From Pseudomonadota bacterium (lineage in GTDB: Bacteria; Desulfobacterota; Syntrophobacteria; Syntrophobacterales; Syntrophobacteraceae), in contig JAEZXS010000371.1 of NCBI GenBank assembly GCA_023442755.1, positions 1 through 29,998 of the forward strand: a stretch of 29,998 nt of DNA, given 5' to 3'. Under the pieces are notes generated by a model. It saw nothing but the letters and a program-made list of their open reading frames with translations. It had not been told where the DNA came from and did not search any database. A program made the translations under genes and the position numbers. Positions 15,019 through 23,876 of this stretch are shown here, piece after piece (within the stretch, counting starts at the first letter, position 1; the number at the start of each line of letters is the position of its first letter).

Positions 15019-15313
15019 TCCCTAATTCCGCTCTGACCAAATGCCTGTCCCGTGGGAGAGGCTTCCAGCCTCGATGTTTTGAGAAAGGTCATCGCGGCTG
15101 CAAGCCGCTCCCAGGGAAACTCCTTTTTCCGACAAAACACAATACCGGGCGAAAATGTTTTATAGTCCGTGATAACGGCAATATGCAGGTAGGGCGTTCC
15201 GCCCTGTCCGGCCGCATCACCGGAAAAGTTCCCTGCAACTGTCGACCGCTTCCCTGTCTCGGACTGCCGAAAACCCGAGCCTGGAACTCCCGAACGTGCC
15301 GCTGCTCAGGGGC
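15019..15313. other. Convergent intergenic gap carrying a repeat pair
   Basis: This 295-bp gap lies between the convergent ends of the cytochrome and DUF3857 genes. It contains the head-to-head repeat pair listed next and a small hairpin, AGGGCG-TTC-CGCCCT, at 15191-15205. No U-tract terminator follows either structure. Confidence 0.6.
15052..15113. repeat. REP-like palindromic repeat, head-to-head pair
   Basis: The left unit GTGGGAGAGGCTTCCAGCC (15052-15070, continuing TCGAT) faces the right unit ATCGCGGCTGCAAGCCGCTC (15091-15110, continuing CCA). Each unit has its own small palindrome, and together they form a long inverted repeat around a 15-base spacer. Related copies occur at 19661, 22132, 28494 and 28664. 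The arrangement resembles the paired REP/BIME elements of other proteobacteria. Confidence 0.75.
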
Positions 15314-17218
15314 CTACCCCTCGGCCGGCTGGTAGATGAGCTGCGATTTGAGGTCCTTGAGGATGTCCCGGGCCATCGGGCGGAATTCGTTATCCACCTG
15401 GGGCGGACAGACCGGCCCCTCCGTGCGGTCTTCGAACCTCCGGACGATGGTAACCGTGTTGCCGTCCCGGCTGTAAACAGCATCGTAGCGGGCCGGACCC
15501 TGCGAAAGATGCACGTCTTTGGGAATGGCCAGGATCTTGATGTTTTTCGGAAATTCTATTGTGTATTCCTCTGACGCGATGTCTCCCAAACAGCCGAAAT
15601 CGAGCGTGCGCTCGGGCATATTGAGCCCGCTGATGACTTCGGTCAGGGGGTGTCCGCCGGGGAGCACGGGATGGATGGTGAGAGCGCCCGGGCCGGGCGC
15701 GTTGATGGCATTGGCGAGATGGAATTTGAGGCCGTAGGCGTAAGAATCCTCCATCTTCTTCGGATCGTCTTTTACGAGCGTCCCGGTACCCGTGTAGCCG
15801 TTTTTCTCGAGTACGGCGCGTACGAGGCGGTCCTCCATGTTGGGCCGGAGCTGGGTCATGAGCGCCCGGACGCCGGTCGATACGGCCCCTGTTTCCCTGT
15901 TGGACGTCTCGCCGTCCGCGGAGCCGTCCTCATGAATTTTGAGAACCATCTTCATGGAGGACTGGTTGGCATCGTAGCTGGCGGACGGGGTTCGGCTGAG
16001 CCCGGTAAAACCTGCGGTATGGATTGCCGGTTTCCCGCACACGCCGAGCGGAAGGCGCCCGAAAGGCGTGTATTCGGAAGTGGGATCGGCATAAAGGTCC
16101 AGGGCGGGAATATAGGTTATGACGTGATTGAGGGGCCGGAGCGCGGGGACTTCGGGCAGTTTGAAGCTTTCCCCGGAGTTGATCATCACCGGGGTGCTTT
16201 CGATGCCAACCGCCGCGAGCATCGCCTGGAGGAGCGCCGTGTGGTCCTTGCAGTCGCCCAGCCGGTTTGCGAGCACCAGGTCGGCATCGTGCGGCACCAC
16301 GGACCCGATGCCCATGTAGTTGCCGGCATAGCGGATGTTCTGTGCAACCCAGGTGTATAGAATTTTGGCCTTCTCGCGCCGGTCCTCCACCCCGGCGGTC
16401 AATTCAGCCGCAAGCGTTCGGATTTTATCGGTCACGGCGGCTTTCGGCCTTGCCCGTTCTTCATATGCCGCCGCGATTGCGCCGTAGTCCCTGAATGAGG
16501 AAACGACGATACTCGGGCCGTGGTCGAGCGGGTCTACGGCCCCGAGTTCCGGCAGAACGATTTCATGGTTTTTGAGCGTCCATACCCAGCGGGCGTGGCC
16601 GTTTTCATCCGCTACCCGGCCGCCTTCCACCCCCGATGCGAAGACCCGGAGGTCGAGCGAGTTGAGCGGGACCCGTACGCTGTCGCGTGCATCGTCATAA
16701 ATGACGAACTTGTTGTATGCCGCCGCAAAGGAGAAGTGCCCCGGGAAGAGGGCCGTTTTTCGCGAAAGTTTGAAAGAAAATGCCACACTGTCGCCGACAG
16801 TTACGTCCGGAAAGATAATGAATTTGGTCTTGATGTCGCTGAACATGGGGCCGCCTTCGGCGACGGCTTCGCGCTCCTGGATGTTTTCCGCGGGGACGTC
16901 TATGCGCCGGCCGTCTTTCTTGAGCGTGCAGGCGGAAAGAATCTGCAGCTCATCCAGGCTGGTGCTGTAGCTGAAACCCGTATGATTGGCGGCTTTTATT
17001 CCCTGTTCGGTCAGTACTGCGATCCGGACTTCCCGCACCAGGGTATAGGTGCCGTCCGCATTCACGTCGTAATCGGAGTAGTACTTTTCGAACTTGATGT
17101 TGCCGGAAAACGGCGCGGGCTTGTCCTCGGCGGCGCCTGCTCCCGATACGCAGAGCGATATGAAAAGAGCCATGGCGCAGAACGCCGTCATCGACCGAAC
17201 GTGTTTATCCAGGTTCAA
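15314..17218 (-). CDS. Exported DUF3857 / transglutaminase-like protein
   Basis: A 634-residue exported protein. A signal peptide (MNLDKHVRSMTAFCAMALFI, cleavage near GAGA-AED, residue 30) is followed by a DUF3857 domain (about 45-225) and a transglutaminase-like domain (about 260-385). The catalytic triad is visible as C323 in LGDCKDH, H365 in LNHVITY and D378 in LYADPT; a beta-rich C-terminal region follows. The start is TTG at 17218, supported by GGGAGG six bases upstream; the next ATG lacks a site and would cut into the signal. Such proteins are thought to act on peptide or amide bonds at the cell envelope, but substrates are unknown. It is divergent from uppP. Confidence 0.85.
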   Translation of the reverse strand: MNLDKHVRSMTAFCAMALFISLCVSGAGAAEDKPAPFSGNIKFEKYYSDYDVNADGTYTLVREVRIAVLTEQGIKAANHTGFSYSTSLDELQILSACTLKKDGRRIDVPAENIQEREAVAEGGPMFSDIKTKFIIFPDVTVGDSVAFSFKLSRKTALFPGHFSFAAAYNKFVIYDDARDSVRVPLNSLDLRVFASGVEGGRVADENGHARWVWTLKNHEIVLPELGAVDPLDHGPSIVVSSFRDYGAIAAAYEERARPKAAVTDKIRTLAAELTAGVEDRREKAKILYTWVAQNIRYAGNYMGIGSVVPHDADLVLANRLGDCKDHTALLQAMLAAVGIESTPVMINSGESFKLPEVPALRPLNHVITYIPALDLYADPTSEYTPFGRLPLGVCGKPAIHTAGFTGLSRTPSASYDANQSSMKMVLKIHEDGSADGETSNRETGAVSTGVRALMTQLRPNMEDRLVRAVLEKNGYTGTGTLVKDDPKKMEDSYAYGLKFHLANAINAPGPGALTIHPVLPGGHPLTEVISGLNMPERTLDFGCLGDIASEEYTIEFPKNIKILAIPKDVHLSQGPARYDAVYSRDGNTVTIVRRFEDRTEGPVCPPQVDNEFRPMARDILKDLKSQLIYQPAEG

Positions 17219-17509
17219 GCTGTTCCTCCCTTTTCATGCATTCCGGGCAACCCTGAATGTCGTTTCCGGTTAGAAAGTCGAAATTGTGAACATCAGCGGC
17301 AATGTTGAAATCGGGAAGAATGACTGTAGCATATTTCCATTTTGGTGTCGCGCAGCCTGTCTTTCAGCCAAAAGCGGCAACAGGTCATATTCGACCGAAC
17401 ATACATGCTCCTCAAAGAGATTGCCCTTTTCACGCAGTCGGTGTACTAGAGCAAATCCCTTTTGATATTGACGCATTGAAATTTATTCGTTTGATAAGGA
17501 AGTTGTGGA

Positions 17510-18316
17510 ATGGACCTTTTTCAGGCAGTGGTTTTGGGTATTGTACAGGGTCTTGGGGAATTTCTCCCGATATCTTCATCCGCTCACCTGGTCCTGGTTC
17601 CCTGGTTATTCGGCTGGGAGGATCCGGGGCTGACCTTCGACGTTGCGCTTCACTTCGGGACCCTGGTTGCCATCGTTGCATACTTCGCAAAGGACTGGCT
17701 GGAGATTGCGGGCATGGCGCTGGGCCGGAACTGGTTTCGCAGAAACATGTACGGCGTGAAGTATCGGCCCGATATCCTGTGGCTCCTGGTGCTGGCTACC
17801 GTTCCGGGCGCGCTGATCGGATATTTCCTGGAGCACCAGGCGGAGACGGTTTTCCGAAATCCCCTGCTTATAGCCGCCGCCCTGACGATTATGGGATTTC
17901 TCCTGTACTGGGCGGACAAAAGACTCAAGGCGCGCAAGAATCTTCAAAGAGTCGGCTGGGGCGATGCGCTCCTAATCGGGCTATCCCAGGCGTTTGCAAT
18001 CATTCCGGGAGTTTCGCGATCGGGCTCGACCATCACGACCGCGCTGTTCCTCGGGCTTGATCGGGTCAGCGCCGCGCGGTTCTCTTTTTTGATGTCCACG
18101 CCGATCATTTTCGGCGCCTGTGCGCTGAAGGCGAAGACTTTTTTCACCGCGGGAATCCACGCACCGGAGATAATCGGAGTGATCGCCGCGGCGGTAAGCG
18201 GATACATTGCGATAGCGGGTTTGCTCAGGTTCCTGGGTACGACCAGCTATAAGATCTTTTTCTGGTACCGGGCTGCGGTTGCTCTTGTAATCGTGGCGGT
18301 CTGGCTGATGAGGTAA
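17510..18316 (+). CDS. uppP: Undecaprenyl-diphosphatase UppP (BacA)
   Basis: This 268-residue membrane protein hydrolyses undecaprenyl pyrophosphate to the monophosphate, recycling the lipid carrier for peptidoglycan and other envelope polymers; overproduction gives bacitracin resistance in other bacteria. Both signature motifs are present: VQGLGEFLPISSSAHLV (residues 12-28, catalytic Glu17 and His26) and PGVSRSGSTITTAL near 165. A Gln replaces the first of the two glutamates seen in the E. coli enzyme, a substitution I believe is common in the family. Several hydrophobic helices fit the usual eight-helix fold. An AAGGAAG site lies before the ATG. It converges with the downstream histidine kinase, with 28 bases between the genes. 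Confidence 0.95.
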   Translation: MDLFQAVVLGIVQGLGEFLPISSSAHLVLVPWLFGWEDPGLTFDVALHFGTLVAIVAYFAKDWLEIAGMALGRNWFRRNMYGVKYRPDILWLLVLATVPGALIGYFLEHQAETVFRNPLLIAAALTIMGFLLYWADKRLKARKNLQRVGWGDALLIGLSQAFAIIPGVSRSGSTITTALFLGLDRVSAARFSFLMSTPIIFGACALKAKTFFTAGIHAPEIIGVIAAAVSGYIAIAGLLRFLGTTSYKIFFWYRAAVALVIVAVWLMR

Positions 18317-18344
18317 TCCATCGCAACGTGGGCATCTGCCCTGA

Positions 18345-19511
18345 TCAGAAAAGCGCATTTGCCCTGTTCGGCGCCTGAGGCAATTCTATGCAAAACGTAG
18401 TCCCCAACTCCTCCGATGAATCGAAGAAAACCCTGCCGTCCAGGTAGCGTTCGGTGAAGAGCCGAACGCTGTAGAGACCCAATCCCCGGTCATTGCCTTT
18501 TGTAGAAAACGAACTTTTGAATATCCGCGCCTGAACGGTCTCCGGGATACTGCCTGTATTGTGGACCCGGAAGGTGATTCTGCCGTCGGAGGCTTCCGCC
18601 CCGACAGTTATGCGATCGTCGGGACCGGATGCTTCAACGGCGTTTTTCATCAGATTTTCGAGGCATCTTTCCAGAAGACTTCTGTCTGTGTAGATGCACA
18701 GCTCGGGCGACAAACCGCACCCGGTATCCAGGTGAAAAGAGTGATCGCCGGAAGTGCCGTTCCGGAAGAACTTCACCGTAGCCTCCAGCAGAGCGAGCAC
18801 GTTCACTTTTTCGATTTTGAGGGCCAGTTCCCTGTTTTCGGCCTGGAGGAGCATCTTCTGCGAGAAAATATCATGGATAAGCCGGTCGGAACCGGAATAC
18901 ATGATGGATGTCATGTCCCTGTAATCGTCAGGGATGGTTTCGAGAAGCACTTCCGAGATGGCCCTGATCCCACCGGCCGTATTCAGAACGTCATGGAAGA
19001 AGACGCGCTCGAGGATCCTGCGCCTCCTCTCATGGCTGATGTCGGCTATGGCGAACAACACGAAATCCTCGTCCCCGATGGAAAACGGGGTGCCCCACGT
19101 GAGCAGGCTCAACGGTTCGACGCTGTTATTCCTTTCGACCAGGATGTTGCACTCTCCGGTGCACTTTTTCCTCATTCCGCATTGATACAGGACGTGTGCC
19201 GCCCCGCACTCCCTGCACAGCATGCCGGTGCCGCAGTTCAGGTGCTCCTTTGCATTGATGCAATTGAAAGCTTCGCCGGGTCTCAGCCCGATGACCGCCT
19301 CTTCTTTCTCGATTCCTAAGGCCTCGAGCAATGCGGTGTTGGCTGCGATTATCTGCCTGTACGCGTTCAAAATGAGTATCCCCTCGGGCATGCCGTTCAT
19401 AATGAGCCCGAGCAGGGGCGCGGCCTTAACCATTCCCCGGAAGCGAATCAGCTCGCTTTTTTCCACGCGTTCGGCGGGAAGAAAGAAAGTCTTCATAGGT
19501 GCGGATTGCAT
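18345..19511 (-). CDS. Sensor histidine kinase with a cysteine-rich PAS domain
   Basis: A soluble 388-residue histidine kinase. The PAS-like domain (about 32-158) contains seven cysteines between residues 84 and 121 (84, 93, 99, 102, 111, 117, 121, including CRECG and CGMRKKCTGEC), enough for an iron-sulfur or zinc site or thiol redox sensing. The likely phosphoacceptor is His173 in RVFFHDVLN. The HATPase_c domain has the N box ENLMKNAVEAS and the G box NDRGLGLYSVR. The first ATG at 19511 is preceded by GGAG at 7-base spacing, favouring it over an internal ATG five codons later. No response regulator is adjacent, so partner and target are unknown. Redox or oxygen sensing is an inference from the cysteines alone. 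Confidence 0.85.
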   Translation of the reverse strand: MQSAPMKTFFLPAERVEKSELIRFRGMVKAAPLLGLIMNGMPEGILILNAYRQIIAANTALLEALGIEKEEAVIGLRPGEAFNCINAKEHLNCGTGMLCRECGAAHVLYQCGMRKKCTGECNILVERNNSVEPLSLLTWGTPFSIGDEDFVLFAIADISHERRRRILERVFFHDVLNTAGGIRAISEVLLETIPDDYRDMTSIMYSGSDRLIHDIFSQKMLLQAENRELALKIEKVNVLALLEATVKFFRNGTSGDHSFHLDTGCGLSPELCIYTDRSLLERCLENLMKNAVEASGPDDRITVGAEASDGRITFRVHNTGSIPETVQARIFKSSFSTKGNDRGLGLYSVRLFTERYLDGRVFFDSSEELGTTFCIELPQAPNRANALF

Positions 19512-19860
19512 TCAAAATCTCCGAAATAAAGGCAGCAGATATCTTGAACTGGGATTGCCCCGGGAGTCTTAAGGTCCTGGTGTTTTTATAAATCGGTTCT
19601 CAGGTAGGAAACTTTAATCCAAGGCGGTGAATTTTCATCCATCGAGAGTGCTGCGATCTTGTGGGAGCGCTTGCAGCCGCGATCGGACAACCGGAACGAA
19701 ACAAGCTCGATCCTGGATTACACTTATTTACACGGCGCGAAGCTGTGCAGAAAGAACTTCATTTGAGGTCAGCCATACTTCCTGCATAAGCCTCGGGGCC
19801 GAACCACAAAAGGCATGACGCCATTGGCAGCTCAGTCCCCTTAAAGAAACAGTATTGCCC
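19512..19860. other. Intergenic gap with one REP-like repeat
   Basis: This 349-bp gap lies between the phosphatase-autotransporter gene and the histidine kinase, both on the minus strand. Apart from the single repeat copy at 19661-19683, I see no gene, clear promoter or U-tract terminator. Confidence 0.55.
19661..19683 (+). repeat. REP-like palindromic repeat, single copy
   Basis: GTGGGAGCGCTTGCAGCCGC followed by GAT is the same unit as the right half of the pair at 15091-15113 read on the other strand, lacking one G in the core palindrome. It stands alone here. Confidence 0.7.
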
Positions 19861-21864
19861 CTAAAAGCTGTAAGCAAGGGACAGTTGTCCGGAGATGCCG
19901 GTGCTTCCCGCTCCGTCGCCGAAAACTGCATTGGCGCCGGCCTTGACGGTGAAGGCGTCGTGGCCGGCCGTGACTGCCAAACCGGCTGTCATGAGATCGT
20001 GGCTGTCATAGGCCGAATATTGGCTTACCCCAAATCCGTAAAGCGTCCCTGTGCTTTCGACCCGCGGATTGGTAAGCACCCGCTCATAGCCGAGATTGAA
20101 GGAGGGGGCCACGGTCCAACCGTAGACTTGTTGCCTGTCGAGGCTGAAATCCGCCTCGAACGGTATGCCGACATAGGTTTTGTTCATGCCGTTGACGCCC
20201 AGGGCCAGTTCACTGCCGCTTTCATTGAAGCCGTTGAGGGTTACATCGGTGACGCGAACTCCCGTTTGCAGCGTAACGGTAAACGGCGCGAGGCGGATGA
20301 CGTCGCCAAGACCGAGAAGGCCGCTATAGAAGGCGCCGGTGGTGCTGCCGTTTGCATTCCCGAGTCCCCCGCCCAGGGAGCGCTCGCTCCTGTAGTCGAT
20401 CCAGCCGATATCCGCACGCGCCGTTACATAAGGACCCGCTTCAAGCGCCGAAAAACCGTACCGACCGCCAATCGTTGCCAGTATAGTGTTCAGGGTAACG
20501 CTCGCATCGGCGCTTCCGACCGAACCCCAGTTGTAGCCGATGCCGAAATCGGCGCTCGCCTGGTGGTTGAAACGGTAGGTGGCTCCTATGACCGAGCCTG
20601 CGTTGTACTCCGTGCTGCCCGCGACCCCGGAACGGCCGTTTGACTGGAAATCGCCTCCGAGGTTTGCCATCCAGAAACGGGCCTGGCCGACGCGAACGTC
20701 GCTGCCGTTCGCATCGGCAGAGGTCGCCTCATCGATCCACCGAGGCAGGCGCAGCAGGTACGATGCTGCATCGGCATGAACCTGGCCGCCGACCTGCGTC
20801 TGGACACCCCCGAGAGTGCCCGCGTCAATGGCAGACTGCAGATAATAGTTGTAGGCGGTATAGTGGCCAGACAAGGGAGAGTTCTGCAACGCGTTCAAAA
20901 ATTCGGTGCCGGCGGCGGAATTGCCGGACAGTCCGCTTTGACCGGGCAGCATCGAAAAGTAAACCATCTTGGCGCGCAGAACGTAGATGTCCGCCTGGCT
21001 GAGCCCCAGTCCCTGGGTCAGATACGCATACATCGACCCATAGGTTGCGATCACCTGGTCGAGTCCGGCCTGGAGATAGCTTGACTGAACACCCAGGAGC
21101 GCATCGATGGTTGCCGGGTCCCATGTCGGATTGTCCGCGAGGAGCTGTGCTTTCGTGGCGCTTACAAGAGCCGCCGTGTAGGAGTTGGTGGCGATATAGT
21201 CCCTCATGATGGTTTCCCGGGAAACGCCGGCAATGCTTTCGAGAATCATGGACGTCCATCCGGTGCGGTCCTTGCCGCCAGAACAGTGCCAGATATCGGG
21301 AGTCGAATCGTTGGCCAGGGTGAGCAGGACCGTTCGAAATCCGTTTCGCTGGGTCTGGTCGATTACGAATGCCTGGTACCCTGTCTGCATGAAGTTGATC
21401 GCCTCCGACGGGGTCGCGTTGAACGGACTGGGCAGCGGCCCCTGAGTGCCATAGATATTGACATTGGTCCACACGGCTCCATGCGGCACCACATCCTGTG
21501 CAGCCGCGATCGGCGGGGGGCCGGGGGTCCCATAGATCTCATTGGGTGTACGCAGGTCGATGTCGCGGCCGATGTGCAGCGACGAGATCGTGTTCCAGTC
21601 TGCGTTGTTGAGATTATTCAGGGCATCGGTTCGATAAAAGACCCCGGTCCGCATCGCTCCGCCATTGGCGGTCGTGTTCGCAAATCCGGTTCCTCCGTTG
21701 CTCGCCGAAATTCCCGCAAGGTCTCTGAAATTCGGGGCCGATTGCAGTATCGGCGTTGAAATAGCCTCCTGAGCCGATGCGGGTGTAAAAGAACCACAAC
21801 AAAGCGCCGCGACAATGGCGCAGAGCAAAACACTTCTGGTCGAGATCAGCTCAAGAGTTGGCAT
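19861..21864 (-). CDS. Exported tyrosine phosphatase fused to an autotransporter-type beta-barrel
   Basis: A 667-residue two-part protein. The start at ATG 21864 has AAGGA six bases upstream and opens a signal peptide (MPTLELISTRSVLLCAIVAA, cleavage near ASA-QEA); a longer in-frame extension to 22017 is rejected. Residues about 40-370 resemble the Y_phosphatase3 family: APNFRDLAG at the N-terminal edge, YRTDAL, RDIDLRTPNE, and the P-loop HCSGGKDRTG with nucleophile Cys194 and Arg200 in a CX5R motif. From about 400 the sequence becomes Gly-rich alternating beta strands (RFWMANLGGDF, GIGYNWGS, YVTARADIGW) and ends in LSLAYSF with a terminal Phe, the signature of an outer-membrane autotransporter barrel. 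It would place a protein, lipid or phytate-type phosphatase outside the cell or in the periplasm. The substrate is unknown. Confidence 0.85.
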   Translation of the reverse strand: MPTLELISTRSVLLCAIVAALCCGSFTPASAQEAISTPILQSAPNFRDLAGISASNGGTGFANTTANGGAMRTGVFYRTDALNNLNNADWNTISSLHIGRDIDLRTPNEIYGTPGPPPIAAAQDVVPHGAVWTNVNIYGTQGPLPSPFNATPSEAINFMQTGYQAFVIDQTQRNGFRTVLLTLANDSTPDIWHCSGGKDRTGWTSMILESIAGVSRETIMRDYIATNSYTAALVSATKAQLLADNPTWDPATIDALLGVQSSYLQAGLDQVIATYGSMYAYLTQGLGLSQADIYVLRAKMVYFSMLPGQSGLSGNSAAGTEFLNALQNSPLSGHYTAYNYYLQSAIDAGTLGGVQTQVGGQVHADAASYLLRLPRWIDEATSADANGSDVRVGQARFWMANLGGDFQSNGRSGVAGSTEYNAGSVIGATYRFNHQASADFGIGYNWGSVGSADASVTLNTILATIGGRYGFSALEAGPYVTARADIGWIDYRSERSLGGGLGNANGSTTGAFYSGLLGLGDVIRLAPFTVTLQTGVRVTDVTLNGFNESGSELALGVNGMNKTYVGIPFEADFSLDRQQVYGWTVAPSFNLGYERVLTNPRVESTGTLYGFGVSQYSAYDSHDLMTAGLAVTAGHDAFTVKAGANAVFGDGAGSTGISGQLSLAYSF

Positions 21865-22234
21865 TAAGGTTCCTTGTTGATTTGAAAATTCGGGATCCGG
21901 GTATTTTACACTCGCGGTCCGCGGCCTTTTTGGCCGTCCGGCCGCGAATTCATTTCCGCAGCCTTGATTTATCCCCACCGGTTCGCCCGGAACAGGGGAG
22001 CGACTGGAACGATCCAAGCGGGAAATACTTTTCGATTATCCTGATTATCGAATCGCAGGCGGGGCAACTTGAGAGGAAAATGCAAAAGAACGCAGCCGCC
22101 GAGTGAAACTGTTGCGGGGGGAAAACAAATTTGTGGGAGAGGCTTTCAGATTGTCAAATCTCGGCTGAAAGCCGCTCCCGCAAAATACCGTCACTTCGTT
22201 TTTCTGCGCGGTTTTCTTCTGTTAATTTGACTTA
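21865..22234. other. Intergenic gap with a REP-like repeat pair
   Basis: This 370-bp gap lies upstream of the phosphatase-autotransporter gene and downstream of the DinB gene, both on the minus strand. It must hold the autotransporter promoter, but no consensus was recognised with confidence. The repeat pair at 22132-22183 is the only other structure seen. Confidence 0.55.
22132..22183. repeat. REP-like palindromic repeat, head-to-head pair
   Basis: The left unit TGTGGGAGAGGCTTTCAGA (22132-22150) faces CTCGGCTGAAAGCCGCTCCC (22160-22179), giving a long inverted repeat. It is a variant of the pair at 15052-15113, with TTTCAG in place of TTGCAG in the core. The compensated change in both arms (CTTTCAG/CTGAAAG) indicates that pairing is conserved. 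Confidence 0.75.
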
Positions 22235-22750
22235 TCAAGCCAGGGATGCTGCGTTGCTGAAGTCATTTTCTATATTCATCGCATCCATGTAGACGGACAC
22301 CATTCCCCGATGATGGGTCGAGTGGTTGAAGACGTGAAAGACGAGCAGCCCGAAATTCTTAGTGTGATATTCACCCTTGGAATCCGCGTATTTCAATGGC
22401 ATGCCCAGGTCTTCCCCGCGGAGTTCATCCACAAACTGGATGAGCTTTTTATCCAGTGCTTCTCTTTTTTGCAGGTAATCGGATACCTCGGCCATCGGAT
22501 TCGTTCCGAAAGCCAGATCGCGGTCGAACAGAGAATCCTTGATGTAGTCGAACGTCCGCAGCCGGCTGAATCTTTTCAACCAGTTGAAGTCGGCAAGATA
22601 GATGTGGTTGCACAGTTCCTTGATGCTTTTGAAATAGCCTCCGAAATCCTTGTTCCACTGGTCATCGTCCAGCTTTCCGACGAAAGCGTTCATCCCGTTA
22701 TTGGCGAAGTGGTTGTACTGTGCCAGAAACTTGCAAGTCTGAATATCCAT
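22235..22750 (-). CDS. DinB-family metal-binding four-helix protein
   Basis: A 171-residue DinB-like protein. The three metal-ligand histidines typical of the family are visible as H49 (CNHIYLADFNW) and the pair H143/H147 in FNHSTHHRGM. The start at ATG 22750 is fixed by AAGGAG five bases upstream; 18 further in-frame residues upstream are not family-like. DinB/YfiT proteins are a broad fold that includes thiol-dependent transferases and damage-induced proteins of unknown activity, so no specific reaction can be given. Cytoplasmic, no signal peptide. It is divergent from the MddA-like gene and may be a single-gene unit. Confidence 0.82.
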   Translation of the reverse strand: MDIQTCKFLAQYNHFANNGMNAFVGKLDDDQWNKDFGGYFKSIKELCNHIYLADFNWLKRFSRLRTFDYIKDSLFDRDLAFGTNPMAEVSDYLQKREALDKKLIQFVDELRGEDLGMPLKYADSKGEYHTKNFGLLVFHVFNHSTHHRGMVSVYMDAMNIENDFSNAASLA

Positions 22751-23053
22751 GGAGGCTCCTTGATTTATGAGCAAACGCCCGGTTCTTTGTAATGCTGCAG
22801 CCATGTTACCCGTGACGGGTCCACGCTGTTTTTACCACCGGAGGAACGAACTTCGCAACCCGGATGGTGATGGGGGCAGCCAATTTCGAGGGATATCTTC
22901 CAGGCATGCGGCCGCGGAAGAAAGTGAACCGTTTTCCCTCGCGCTCCTTGCCCTGACACCACCTTATACCCATCTTTATTGGAATAAACCGGACATCAGG
23001 TGTTCCATTCCATATGGAGCATTCACCCCGGTTCCACGCTGGAGACCGCCGCC
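22751..23053. other. Divergent intergenic region
   Basis: This roughly 300-bp region separates the divergent dinB-like and mddA-like genes, so it should contain both promoters. I see no clear consensus hexamers, dyads or RNA structure. A GTG at 23000 is in frame with the downstream gene but has no ribosome binding site. Confidence 0.5.
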
Positions 23054-23869
23054 GTGAAGAGATCGCTTTTCCTGGCATACGGAATAACCTGCTACATCAT
23101 CAGTTTCGGATCTCTTTTGTACCTTGTGGGGTTCATGGGAAATTGGGTCGTGCCGAAATCGGTCGATCAGGGTCCCGCAACCGGTGCACTGAGGGCGATT
23201 ATCGTAGATTTGGCGCTGATCCTGCTCTTTGCCCTGCAGCACCTGGTAATGGCTCGGCAAGAATTCAAGAGCCGGTGGACTCGAATCGTTCCGGAGCCTG
23301 TCGAGCGGAGCACTTTCGTCCTGGCGGCGAGCGGGTGCCTGATACTTCTCTTCGTGTTCTGGTCGCCCATCCCGATGACGGTCTGGCAGGCGGATACGCC
23401 GGCCCTCAAGAGCATGATCGAGGCAGCATACGTTGCGGGCTGGCTGATCGTGTTGTACTCATCCTTCGTGATCGACCACTTCGATCTTTTCGGACTGAGG
23501 CAGGTGTACCTTTATTTTCGGCGGAAACCGTACACACCGGTTCCGTTCCAGGTAAACTCTTTTTACAAATATACGCGGCATCCGATGATGCTCGGGTTCT
23601 TACTCGTGATCTGGTGTACTCCGCTGATGACGCTTGGTCATGTCGTTTTGGCCGCCGGATACACCGCTTTTATCTTTTTGGGAATCATCATAGAAGAGCG
23701 GGAAATGCTCGGGTATTTCGGACCGGCTTACCAGGAGTACCGGCAGAAGACCTCGATGCTGATCCCCTGCTTCGGGAAAAGGGTTTTCCTGCCGCATTCG
23801 CAGTCCGGGGAAAAGGGCGAAACGCGGAAATCCGGCGGTTGCGCAGGGGATTCCTGCAGGCTGGAATGA
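23054..23869 (+). CDS. Membrane methyltransferase, MddA/NnrU-like (isoprenylcysteine methyltransferase superfamily)
   Basis: An integral membrane protein of 271 residues resembling MddA (methanethiol S-methyltransferase) and NnrU. The N-terminal YLVGFMGNWVVPKSVDQGP matches the start of MddA-like proteins, followed by LLFALQHLVMARQEFK, several hydrophobic helices, and the conserved FYKYTRHPMMLGFL and EEREMLGYFGPAYQEYRQ blocks of the superfamily. MddA makes dimethyl sulfide from methanethiol; methylation of another small thiol is possible. I choose GTG 23054, preceded by GGAG, because family members begin at this point; GTG 23000 would add 18 unlike residues. The C-terminus has an extra basic, cysteine-containing tail. 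It converges with the flavoprotein gene. Confidence 0.75.
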   Translation: MKRSLFLAYGITCYIISFGSLLYLVGFMGNWVVPKSVDQGPATGALRAIIVDLALILLFALQHLVMARQEFKSRWTRIVPEPVERSTFVLAASGCLILLFVFWSPIPMTVWQADTPALKSMIEAAYVAGWLIVLYSSFVIDHFDLFGLRQVYLYFRRKPYTPVPFQVNSFYKYTRHPMMLGFLLVIWCTPLMTLGHVVLAAGYTAFIFLGIIIEEREMLGYFGPAYQEYRQKTSMLIPCFGKRVFLPHSQSGEKGETRKSGGCAGDSCRLE

Positions 23870-23876
23870 AAGCTTG

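Noticed and set aside
21865..22017. 51-residue extension of the phosphatase-autotransporter
   Set aside because: It would place the signal peptide internally; the ATG at 21864 has AAGGA at the correct spacing.
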